From: Pseudactinotalea sp. HY158
Lineage (GTDB): Bacteria; Actinomycetota; Actinomycetes; Actinomycetales; Beutenbergiaceae
DNA: 64,000 bases
Direction: 5' to 3'
NCBI RefSeq assembly: GCF_009660225.1
Contig: NZ_CP045920.1
Coordinates: 2,294,001 to 2,358,000 of the forward strand
Part shown: positions 25,212 through 32,783 of the stretch, one piece after another
Layout of the letters: each line of letters opens with the position of its first letter
Position numbering within the stretch: position 1 is the first letter of the stretch
Notes under the pieces: generated by a model
Told to the model about the DNA's origin: nothing
The model's input: the letters and a program-made list of their open reading frames with translations, nothing else
Databases searched by the model: none
Made by a program: the position numbers and the translations under genes

Positions 25212-27442
25212 GTGTCGGCTGCCGCTGATCCCCGACCCACGCCCACCCCCCTGACCGACGAACAGCTCCACCTCGACGAGGTCTACCTCCGGCTCGACGA
25301 ACTGCGCGCCCACACCCGCGGCCGGCTCGCCCACGTGCGCCGCGAGGGCCCGAGCGGCTCGCCGCAGAACCGGAGCGAACGCGACGCCTTCGCCACCCTC
25401 TACGAGGACCGGCTGGCACAGCTCGAATCCGTCGAGGAGCGGCTCGTGTTCGGCCGGCTCGACCTGACCGACGGCGAGGAGCGCTACGTGGGCCGGATCG
25501 GCCTCTCGGACGCCGAGCACTCCCAACTGCTCACCGACTGGCGCGCGCCGGCGGCCGAGCCGTTCTATCAGGCGACCGCCGCCCACCCCGGCGGTGTGGT
25601 CCTGCGCCGACACATCCAGACGCGGCTGCGCTCCGTGGTCTCGATCGAGGACGACGTGCTCGACCTCGACGCCGTGACCGACCCCTCGCAGGTGGCCGGC
25701 CAGGGAGCCCTCCTGGCGGCCCTGGCCCAGCACCGCACCGGCCGGATGGGCGACATCGTGGCGACGATCCAGGCGGAGCAGGACGCGATCATCCGCTCCG
25801 ACTCGGCCGGCGTGCTCGTGGTTCAGGGCGGACCGGGCACCGGGAAGACCGCGGTCGCCCTGCACCGGGCGGCCTACCTGCTCTACGCCCACCGCGAGCG
25901 GCTCGAACGCTCCGGGGTGCTCGTGATCGGGCCGACGCCGGTGTTCCTGCGCTATATCGAACAGGTGCTGCCCGCCCTCGGGGAGACGGGGGTCGTCTCG
26001 ATGACGATCGCCGGCCTGCTCCCGGACGTGACCGCCACGGGCACGGAGCCGGACGAGATCGCCACGATCAAGGGCCGGGGCGTGTGGGCCCGGATCCTGC
26101 CGCGCGCCGTGCGGGCCCGGCAGCGGGTGCTCTCGGAGCGGCCGCTGCGCGTGGCCCGGGAGACCCTCACCCTGCGCCCGGCCGACCTGCGCACCGCGCA
26201 GGCGAAGGCACGCCGCACCGGCAAGCCCCACAACGAGGCCCGGGTGACGTTCGTGCGGCACATGCTCACCGCGCTCGCGCAGCAGTACGCGCAGGCCCTC
26301 GGCGAGGAGGTGGGCGAGGCCGACTGGGCGGAGCTGACCGAGGAGGTGCGCTCCGCGCGGGACGTGCGGGTCGCACTCAACCTCGCCTGGATGCCGCTCA
26401 CCCCCGCCTCCCTCCTGCGGGATCTGTACACGAAGCCGCACCGGCTGCTCGAGGCCGCCCCCGAACTCGGCGCGCGCACCCGGGCCCGGCTCGCCTGGCC
26501 GGCCGATCGCGTGCCCGGCCCGGGCGGCGAGTGGCCGAGTGGACCCCCGCGGACGTGCCGCTCCTCGACGAGCTGGCCGAGCTCCTCGGGGCCGACGACT
26601 CCCTCGACCGTGAACACTCGCGCCGGGAGGCCGCCCGGCGGGCGGAGGCGGTGGCCTATGCGCAGGAGATGCTCAGCGCCTCGGGCGCCGGCGGCGGCAT
26701 GGTGAGCGCCGAGATGCTCGCCGACCGATTCGACGGGGGCGCCGCCGTGGGCTCCCTCGCCGACCGGGCCCGCGCAGACCGGCAATGGACCTACGGGCAC
26801 GTCGTCATCGACGAGGCGCAGGAGCTGTCGGCGATGGCCTGGCGTGCCGTGCTGCGGCGCAATCCGTCCCGGTCGATGACCGTGGTCGGCGACGTGGCCC
26901 AGACCTCCACCGCCGCCGGTGCCCGCAGCTGGGGCGAGGCGCTCGACTCCCGCCTGCGCGACGGCTGGCGGCTCGAGACGCTGAGCGTCAACTACCGCAC
27001 CCCGGCCTCGATCATGGCGGCGGCCCACGCGGTGGCCGCGGCGGCCGACCCCGCCCATCCCCCCGCCACGCTCACCTCCGCCCGAGACGTCGAGGGGGCG
27101 CTGCGTCGTCATCACGCCCTCGACGCCCCCGCCACCACGGCCGCGGTGGTCGCGGCGATCCCCGCGGACACCGGCGCGATCGCGGTCATCGCGCCCGCCA
27201 CACTCGTGGCGGACGTGGCCCGGACGCTCGGTGTGAGTCTCGACGGCGACCTGCGCGACCCTGTGGTGGTGCTCACTCCCGGGCAGGCGAAGGGCCTCGA
27301 ATTCGATCACGTCGTGCTGGTGGAGCCGGCCCGGATCCAGCGGGAGGGGCACGGGCCGGGCGACCTGTATGTGGCGATGACGCGGCCGACCCGGCACCTC
27401 GACGTCGTCCACAGCGAGGAGCTGCCGGCCGGGCTCGCCTGA
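25212..27442 (+). CDS. HelD-like UvrD/Rep helicase, reading frame interrupted by one frameshift
   Basis: HelD-type ATPase that in Gram-positive bacteria recycles stalled RNA polymerase. GTG at 25212 has AAAGGA nine nt upstream. Frame 1 covers 25212-about 26525: N-terminal coiled coil (EQLHLDEVYLRLDELRAHTRG), then Walker A QGGPGTGKTAVALHRAAYLLY near 206. The coding then continues one base back, from about 26527 to 27442, with EWTPADVPLLDELAELLG, Walker B HVVIDEAQELSAMAW, VVGDVAQTSTAAG and TPGQAKGLEFDHVVLV. One base is missing relative to an intact frame; corrected length about 743 residues, normal for the family. Could be a sequence error, a true mutation or, less likely, programmed slippage. 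Confidence 0.85.
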
Positions 27443-27485
27443 CCGGCGGGGCGCGAGCGGGCGCCGTCCACTGCGTGATATCCGT

Positions 27486-27521
27486 TTGGTCCGATCGGCG
27501 GGATGGGTCATGATAGACGAC
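27486..27521 (+). promoter_or_regulatory. serA promoter, leaderless type
   Basis: -35 TTGGTC (27486-27491), 17-bp spacer, -10 CATGAT (27509-27514), then seven nt to the GTG at 27522. No ribosome-binding site precedes that GTG, consistent with a leaderless mRNA. Confidence 0.5.
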
Positions 27522-28736
27522 GTGGTCAAGGCACTCCTTCTCGAAAGCATCCATCCGTTCGCGCGGGAATCCCTCGAAAAGGCCGGGGTGGAGGTGACCA
27601 CCGCCAAGGGGGCGCTCGACGAGGACGAGCTCATCTCGGCACTGTCCGGGGTGCAGCTCCTCGGTATCCGGTCGAAGACGCACCTGACGTCGCGCGTGAT
27701 CGCCGAGTCGCCCGACCTGCTCGCGGTCGGCGCGTTCTGCATCGGCACGAACCAGATCGACCTGCAGGCCGCGGCCGAGGCCGGCGTCGCCGCGTTCAAC
27801 GCCCCGTTCTCGAACACCCGCTCCGTGGTCGAGCTGGCGCTCTCGGAGATCATCGCGCTGACCCGCCGCCTGACCGAGAAGGACAAGGCGCTGCACGCCG
27901 GCGTCTGGGACAAGTCCGCCACGGGCTCGCACGAGGTGCGCGGGCGCACCCTGGGCATCGTGGGCTACGGCAACATCGGCACCCAGCTGTCCGTCGTGGC
28001 CGAGGCGCTCGGCATGCGCGTCATCTTCTACGACACGGCCGAGAAGCTCGCCCTGGGCAACGCCCGGCGGATGACCTCGCTGGAGGACCTGCTCGCCGAG
28101 GCGGACGTGGTCACGCTCCACGTCGACGGCCGCCCGGGCAATGCCGGGATGTTCGGCCCGCCGCAGTTCCGCGGGATGAAGGACGGCTCGATCTTCCTCA
28201 ACCTCTCCCGCGGGTTCCTCGTGGACTACGCGTACCTGCGCGAGGAGATCCTCTCCGGCCGACTCGCGGGCGCGGCGGTCGACGTCTTCCCGACCGAGCC
28301 GAAGGTGCAGGGCGACGCGTTCGACTCGGAGCTGCGCGACCTGCCCAACGTCATCCTCACCCCGCACGTGGGCGGCTCGACCGAGGAGGCGCAGGCCGAT
28401 ATCGGCAAGTTCGTCTCGGCGAAGCTGCGCGACTACTTCACGCTGGGCACCACGAACCTCTCCGTCAACGTGCCGGCGCTCGTGCTCGAGACCCCGCGGG
28501 GGTCGAACGTGCGCGTGACGCACCTGCACCGCAACGTTCCCGGCGTGCTGGCCGGCATCAACCAGGTGCTCTCGACCGCGGGCGCGAACATCGAGTCCCA
28601 GGTGCTCGGGACCGTGGGCCACCTCGGCTACGCGGTGACCGACGTCTCCTCCCGGCTCGCGGCCGAGGCCGTGGCGGGCATGGAGCAGATCGACGGCACC
28701 ATCCGGGTGCGCGTGCTCACCCCCGCCGGCGCCTGA
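27522..28736 (+). CDS. serA: D-3-phosphoglycerate dehydrogenase SerA
   Basis: First enzyme of serine synthesis, NAD-dependent oxidation of 3-phosphoglycerate. GTG at 27522 gives MVKALLLESIHPFARESLEKAG, matching actinobacterial starts; ATG at 27510 is the alternative. 404 residues. Motifs: GIRSKTHLT, GAFCIGTNQIDL, NAPFSNTRSVVELAL, the NAD loop GIVGYGNIGTQLS (about 146-158), LHVDGRPGN, NLSRGFLVDY, AAVDVFPTEP and PHVGGSTEEAQ (catalytic His). The C-terminal about 75 residues form an ACT domain (HLHRNVPGVLAGINQVLS). This is the short E. coli-like type rather than the long mycobacterial type. Confidence 0.95.
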   Translation: MVKALLLESIHPFARESLEKAGVEVTTAKGALDEDELISALSGVQLLGIRSKTHLTSRVIAESPDLLAVGAFCIGTNQIDLQAAAEAGVAAFNAPFSNTRSVVELALSEIIALTRRLTEKDKALHAGVWDKSATGSHEVRGRTLGIVGYGNIGTQLSVVAEALGMRVIFYDTAEKLALGNARRMTSLEDLLAEADVVTLHVDGRPGNAGMFGPPQFRGMKDGSIFLNLSRGFLVDYAYLREEILSGRLAGAAVDVFPTEPKVQGDAFDSELRDLPNVILTPHVGGSTEEAQADIGKFVSAKLRDYFTLGTTNLSVNVPALVLETPRGSNVRVTHLHRNVPGVLAGINQVLSTAGANIESQVLGTVGHLGYAVTDVSSRLAAEAVAGMEQIDGTIRVRVLTPAGA

Positions 28737-28758
28737 GTCGCCCGGAGCGGACACACAC

Positions 28759-28803
28759 AGCGGGGACGCCCGACCACCCGGGGGGTGGCCAGGCGTCCCC
28801 GCT
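28759..28803. terminator. Bidirectional terminator between serA and DUF5302
   Basis: Perfect 12-bp outer stem AGCGGGGACGCC (28759-28770) and GGCGTCCCCGCT (28792-28803), with an inner CCACCC/GGGTGG hairpin in the loop. It lies between convergent genes. Confidence 0.75.
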
Positions 28804-28822
28804 GGTCTGCGGCAGGTGGCGC

Positions 28823-28999
28823 TCAGCCGGACTTGCGGCGGAACATCCGCCTCCCCTCGGCGCCGGTCACCTCCGAGCCGTGGATCGACCCGGTGTTGGA
28901 GCGGCCGTCGGCCCGCGCATGCTCGGTCTCCTTCTTCCGTTCGAGCGCTGCGCGCATCTTCGCCTTCGCGTCGGCGTATTCGTCCTGGTTCTCAGCCAT
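28823..28999 (-). CDS. DUF5302 small protein (58 aa)
   Basis: Short gene of 58 codons plus stop with a near-perfect ribosome-binding site (AGGAGG six nt before the ATG at 28999). The product is very polar and mostly helical: MAENQDEYADAKAKMRAALE, then RKKETEHARADGRSNTG and a basic end GRRMFRRKSG. This pattern of a helix of D/E/K/R/A followed by a Gly/Ser/Lys tail matches the small actinobacterial DUF5302 family. No function is known. It diverges from the aldo/keto reductase and is closed by a strong terminator. Confidence 0.85.
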   Translation of the reverse strand: MAENQDEYADAKAKMRAALERKKETEHARADGRSNTGSIHGSEVTGAEGRRMFRRKSG

Positions 29000-29190
29000 C
29001 TGAGCCTCCTAGTGACCTGTCTGTACCGGGGTCCGGCTGACCCACTCCCCCCAGCTTGCCAAGGACGGTCGCGGCTGCCCAGCTTATTGACGGCGTGGCC
29101 CGCGTCGGCCCGGCCGCGCCCGGGTCGGCCGGGACCGGATCGGACCGGATCGGCCCGGATCACTCGGGGCCCACCCCCGATCGGTGCCGA

Positions 29191-29202
29191 TAGGGTCGGG
29201 GC
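29191..29202 (+). promoter_or_regulatory. Leaderless-type promoter of the aldo/keto reductase
   Basis: TAGGGT (29191-29196) ends six nt before the ATG at 29203; no ribosome-binding site. Upstream, 29130-29165 contains GGACCGGATC-like short repeats. Confidence 0.5.
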
Positions 29203-30243
29203 ATGTACACCCCCGCAGCTGATCGATATGACCGGATGCCCATGCGTCGCGCCGGACGCAGCGGCTTGGACCTCCCAGCGATCTCGCTGGGCCTGTGGCA
29301 GAACTTCGGCGACAACACGCCGCTGCAGCGCCAGCGCGACATCATCCTGCACGCGATCGACCAGGGGATCACGCAGATCGACCTGGCGAACAACTACGGA
29401 CCGCCGCCGGGGTCGGCCGAGCGCAACTTCGCCCGAGTGCTCCACTCGGACCTCGCCGGCCTGCGCGACCAGCTCGTCGTCACGACGAAGGCCGGGTACG
29501 ACATGTGGCCCGGGCCCTACGGCCAATGGGGCTCCCGCAAGTACCTGCTCGCCTCGCTCGACGCCTCCCTCGACCGACTCGGCCTGCCGTACGTCGACAT
29601 CTTCTACAGTCACCGATTCGATCCGAACACGCCGCTGCGGGAGACGATGGGGGCCCTCAAGACCGCGGTCGACTCGGGCCGGGCGCTGTACGCGGGGATC
29701 TCCTCGTACTCGGCGACCCGCACTCGCGAGGCCCTGGCCGTCTGTGCCGACATCGGCCTCGACCTGCTCGTGCACCAGCCGTCCTACTCGATGCTCAATC
29801 GCTGGATCGAGGAGCCCGACACCTCGGGCGAGAGCGTCCTCGACGTGCTCGGGTCGGCGGGCATGGGCTCGGTCGTGTTCTCCCCGCTGGCACAGGGACT
29901 GCTCACCGGAAAGTACCTGCACGGAGTCCCGGAGGGCTCTCGGGCCGCGCGGCACGGTTCGCTCCGCTCCGAGCATCTCAGCGAGCAGAATCTGACGGCG
30001 ATCCGTTCACTCCACGAGGTGGCTCAGGCGCGCGGCCAGAGCCTGGCGCAGATGGCGATCGCCTGGGTGCTCCGCGACCCGCGCGTGACCACCGCCCTCG
30101 TGGGCGCCTCGAGCGTGGAGCAGCTGAGCGACACGCTCGGTGCGCTGGCGAACCTGGACTTCACGGCGGACGAACTCGAGCGCATCGACCGCTTCGCGCG
30201 CGACGGCGACATCAACATCTGGGCCCGCTCGAGCGACGCCTGA
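29203..30243 (+). CDS. Aldo/keto reductase (YghZ/Gpr-like)
   Basis: 346-residue NADPH-dependent oxidoreductase of the AKR14/YghZ type, known in E. coli to reduce L-glyceraldehyde 3-phosphate and detoxify methylglyoxal. The start MYTPAADRYDRMPMRRAGRSG is typical. Catalytic tetrad: Asp60 and Tyr65 in ITQIDLANNYGPP, Lys96 in VVTTKAGYDMWPG, His137 in VDIFYSHRFDP. Cofactor-binding end: SPLAQGLLTGKYL and ALVGASSVEQLSDTL. Monocistronic by appearance. The exact substrate cannot be read from the sequence. Confidence 0.9.
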   Translation: MYTPAADRYDRMPMRRAGRSGLDLPAISLGLWQNFGDNTPLQRQRDIILHAIDQGITQIDLANNYGPPPGSAERNFARVLHSDLAGLRDQLVVTTKAGYDMWPGPYGQWGSRKYLLASLDASLDRLGLPYVDIFYSHRFDPNTPLRETMGALKTAVDSGRALYAGISSYSATRTREALAVCADIGLDLLVHQPSYSMLNRWIEEPDTSGESVLDVLGSAGMGSVVFSPLAQGLLTGKYLHGVPEGSRAARHGSLRSEHLSEQNLTAIRSLHEVAQARGQSLAQMAIAWVLRDPRVTTALVGASSVEQLSDTLGALANLDFTADELERIDRFARDGDINIWARSSDA

Positions 30244-30275
30244 GGGCGTCACCGCCGCGCTGCGGCGAGAGCCGA

Positions 30276-30746
30276 TCAGGGGGTCTCGGGCGCGGGCTCG
30301 TCTCGTTCTCGTCGCAGCGTGGAGATCGCGTCCTCGAAGTCCGTGAGGGAGCTGAAGCCCTGGTAGACGCTGGCGAAGCGCAGGTAGGCCACCTCGTCGA
30401 GATCCCGGAGCGGGCCGAGGATCGTCAGGCCGACCTCGTGCGCGTCGATCTCCGCGGCCCCCGTGCTGCGCACCGCCTCCTCCACCTGCTGGGCGAGCAG
30501 CGCGAACTGATCCTCGCTCACCGGGCGGCCCTGGCAGGCCTTCCGCACGCCGGCGATGACCTTGTCACGACTGAACGGCTCGACCGCGCCGGAGCGCTTC
30601 ATCACCGACAGGCTCGTCGTCTCGAGCGTGGTGAAACGCCGACCGCAGTTGGGGCATTGACGCCTGCGCCGAATCGAGGAGCCGTCCTCGGCGGTTCGCG
30701 AATCGACGACTCGCGAGTCGGGGTGTCGACAGAATGGGCAATGCAC
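30276..30746 (-). CDS. nrdR: Transcriptional repressor NrdR
   Basis: Zn-ribbon plus ATP-cone repressor of ribonucleotide reductase genes. GTG at 30746 gives [17 protein letters not shown], the standard N-terminus; 156 aa. Zn ligands are Cys3, Cys6, Cys31 and Cys34 (CPFC and CPNC). The ATP cone spans about 46-136 ([22 protein letters not shown]). The C-terminus has [23 protein letters not shown]. It is the last gene of the LysM-nrdR pair, as in many actinobacteria where nrdR, a LysM gene and lexA lie together. Confidence 0.96.
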   Translation of the reverse strand: MHCPFCRHPDSRVVDSRTAEDGSSIRRRRQCPNCGRRFTTLETTSLSVMKRSGAVEPFSRDKVIAGVRKACQGRPVSEDQFALLAQQVEEAVRSTGAAEIDAHEVGLTILGPLRDLDEVAYLRFASVYQGFSSLTDFEDAISTLRRERDEPAPETP

Positions 30747-30810
30747 CCGTGCACCATCCCTTCGAATCACATATCTGTAACTCCGGGAAACGCTACGGGT
30801 TCCACCCCGC

Positions 30811-30890
30811 CGGTGCAAGTGGAGTTCCGCCCCGCCGGTGCACGTCGGGCTCCGCCCCCGGTGCACGTCGGGCTCCGCCCCGCCGGTGCA
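30811..30890. repeat. Four 23-25 bp repeats between nrdR and the LysM gene
   Basis: CGGTGCA cores begin at 30811, 30836, 30859 and 30884 within the longer unit CGGTGCACGTCGGGCTCCGCCCCGC. Spacing is 25, 23 and 25 bp. They fill most of the 163-bp gap. Confidence 0.8.
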
Positions 30891-30909
30891 CGTGGCCGCG
30901 GTGGCATGC

Positions 30910-31767
30910 TCAGCCCGCCGCCACGGGGACGAGGAGGCTCTGGCCGCCGGTGAGGGCGGAACCGTCGAGGGAGTTGAGCGCGCGGATCTCCTCCATGAGC
31001 GGCCGCAGGTCCGCGCCCGGCTCGGCCACGGCGCCGGCGATCTGCCAGAGACTCTCGCCGGACTCGACCGTGACGACGTCGGTCGCCGCGGGCACGTCTC
31101 CGCCGGACTGCACGAGGCCACCCACGAGCGATCCGAGTCCGACCGCCAGGGCGAACCCGGCGCCGACCAGGACCCGCTGGCCGCGGACGGTCAGCTGGGA
31201 GAAGCTCCGCCGGCGCGCGGGGCTCGCCGCGACGGAGTGCGTGGCTACCGAGTGCGTGGCTACCGAGTGCGTGGCTGCCGCATGTGACAGCGACCGCGGC
31301 GCAGACGAGGGCACCCGCGCCGGAGCCCGCGTAAGCGTCGGCGTCGGCTCGATCCGGCCGACCGGCCGGTTGACGATGCGGCCGACGGGCCGGGAGACCA
31401 CGAGCGAGAGCGCCTCTCCCACGTGCTGGTGGAGCCCGGTCCGAACGGCCGGGGCGGCCTCACGTCGAGGCTCGACGGGCGCCCGGGTCGGGAGCGGGGT
31501 GGTCACGGGTGCGGTCGCGGGGACGGTGGTGGAACGATGCGGGAGCGACCGGATCGGGAGCCGGGCGGCGACATCGCCCGCTCCGCTCCCGCGGCCGGGA
31601 GCACGGTCCTCGGCCCGCTCCGGCGATTCGCTCCATTCGGGCAGGAGCACCATGTGGGCCCGGCGGGAGCGGCGCGCGGGGTCGGTCGGGCGGGGTCCCC
31701 GCTGCGGGACTGCGGCGGGGAGTGGGCGGCCGGCACGGTGGGGCTTCGTTGAAGCTAGAACACTCAT
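30910..31767 (-). CDS. LysM-domain protein, candidate SOS-induced division inhibitor
   Basis: 285 residues from ATG 31767, preceded by GAGAGGAACG. Layout: long Pro/Ala/Arg-rich cytoplasmic part, a 5-residue repeat region [17 protein letters not shown] at about 163-178, one membrane helix around 196-215 ([21 protein letters not shown]), and a C-terminal extracellular LysM domain ([16 protein letters not shown] ... [12 protein letters not shown]). The gene diverges from lexA and its leader contains a perfect LexA box, as for mycobacterial Rv2719c/ChiZ, Bacillus YneA and corynebacterial DivS, which slow division during SOS. Function here is inferred from this context. Confidence 0.82.
   Translation of the reverse strand: MSVLASTKPHRAGRPLPAAVPQRGPRPTDPARRSRRAHMVLLPEWSESPERAEDRAPGRGSGAGDVAARLPIRSLPHRSTTVPATAPVTTPLPTRAPVEPRREAAPAVRTGLHQHVGEALSLVVSRPVGRIVNRPVGRIEPTPTLTRAPARVPSSAPRSLSHAAATHSVATHSVATHSVAASPARRRSFSQLTVRGQRVLVGAGFALAVGLGSLVGGLVQSGGDVPAATDVVTVESGESLWQIAGAVAEPGADLRPLMEEIRALNSLDGSALTGGQSLLVPVAAG
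31236..31280 (-). repeat. 15-bp tandem repeat inside the LysM gene
   Basis: AGTGCGTGGCTACCG occurs at 31236 and 31251 and, with changes at the end, at 31266, encoding HSVAT repeats. In frame, so it lengthens the linker before the membrane helix. Confidence 0.85.
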
Positions 31768-31780
31768 CGTCGTTCCTCTC

Positions 31781-31792
31781 GAACGTCCGTTC
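31781..31792. promoter_or_regulatory. Perfect LexA box at the LysM gene
   Basis: GAACGTCCGTTC, exactly GAAC-N4-GTTC, 14 bp upstream of the LysM start codon. Binding here should block the LysM transcript until LexA is cleaved. Confidence 0.8.
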
Positions 31793-31793
31793 G

Positions 31794-31809
31794 TCGTACG
31801 CTTGTACGA
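31794..31809. promoter_or_regulatory. Second palindrome TCGTAC-N4-GTACGA next to the LexA box
   Basis: Perfect 6+4+6 inverted repeat touching the LexA box (1 bp apart). Same spacing as a LexA box but GTAC half-sites in place of GAAC/GTTC. May be a weak LexA site or the site of another factor. Confidence 0.4.
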
Positions 31810-31847
31810 AGATAACAGGAAGCCCGGCCGATGTCGACACGCGGTTC

Positions 31848-31887
31848 GAACATATGTTTGGCGAACCGGTGTCTGCGGCCGTAGGCT
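31848..31887 (+). promoter_or_regulatory. lexA promoter with LexA box
   Basis: LexA-type box GAACATATGTTT (31848-31859), one base from GAAC-N4-GTTC, overlaps a possible -35 TTGGCG (31858-31863); after 18 bp comes -10 TAGGCT (31882-31887). This leaves a leader of about 130 nt before the lexA ATG. Indicates lexA autorepression. Confidence 0.65.
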
Positions 31888-32023
31888 GATCAACATCACG
31901 ACCAAGCTGAGCACCGACCACCGACATCCGATCGACCCGTTCGGATCTCCGGCGCCGGGAGGTTCGCGGCGTGGCCACGCCCCGGTCCCGGGCCCCCGGC
32001 CGGAACGGAACGAAGGAGAGTCC

Positions 32024-32728
32024 ATGAGCCCCACCGCCGAGACCGGGCGCCCCGCCGCCGATCTGACCGAACGGCAGGCGCGGATCATGGCGTGCATCCG
32101 CGACTCCCTGAGCGAACGCGGCTACCCGCCCACGATGCGCGAGATCGGCGAGGCCGTGGGACTCGCCAGCCCGTCGTCCGTCAAGTATCAGCTCCAGGTG
32201 CTCGAGGAGAAGGGTCTCCTCCGACGCGACCCGATCGCGACCCGGGCGATCGAGCTCATCGATCCCGACGGTTCCGTCGGCACGGACGCGGCGGACGCCC
32301 CCTCGACCGAGGGCGCGCCGACCTTCGCCACGAACGAGGGCGCCGTGACGGTCGAGCCCTCCTTCGTGCCGGTCGTGGGACGAATCGCGGCGGGCGGGCC
32401 GATCCTGGCCGAGCAGGCCATCGACGACGTCTTCCCCCTGCCGAAGCAGCTCGTCGGCGACGGCGAACTCTTCCTTCTCAAGGTGGTGGGCGACTCGATG
32501 ATCGAGGCCGCCATCTGCGAGGACGACTGGGTCGTGGTCCGGTCACAGTCCGTGGCCGAGAACGGCGAGATCGTCGCCGCCATGATCGACGGCGAGGCCA
32601 CGGTCAAGACGCTGCGGCACGCGGACGACGGCCGCTGGCTCCACCCGGCGAACCCGAACTACTCCCCCATCGACGGCACCCACGCGGTCATCCTCGGGCG
32701 CGTCGTCGCGGTTCTGCGCGCACTCTAG
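32024..32728 (+). CDS. lexA: SOS repressor LexA
   Basis: Self-cleaving repressor of the DNA damage response. ATG at 32024 after AAGGAGAG; 234 residues. Winged HTH at about 15-75 ([44 protein letters not shown]), acidic linker 80-110, and S24 peptidase domain with the Ala123-Gly124 cleavage site (RIAAGGP), Ser158 (VVGDSMIEA) and Lys195 (ATVKTL). Its own promoter and two other loci in the window carry matching boxes. Confidence 0.97.
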   Translation: MSPTAETGRPAADLTERQARIMACIRDSLSERGYPPTMREIGEAVGLASPSSVKYQLQVLEEKGLLRRDPIATRAIELIDPDGSVGTDAADAPSTEGAPTFATNEGAVTVEPSFVPVVGRIAAGGPILAEQAIDDVFPLPKQLVGDGELFLLKVVGDSMIEAAICEDDWVVVRSQSVAENGEIVAAMIDGEATVKTLRHADDGRWLHPANPNYSPIDGTHAVILGRVVAVLRAL

Positions 32729-32783
32729 CCGCCCGTTTCTTCGCGCCGGCCCCCCCGCTCCTGCTGGGGCGCGGGGACGAGGC

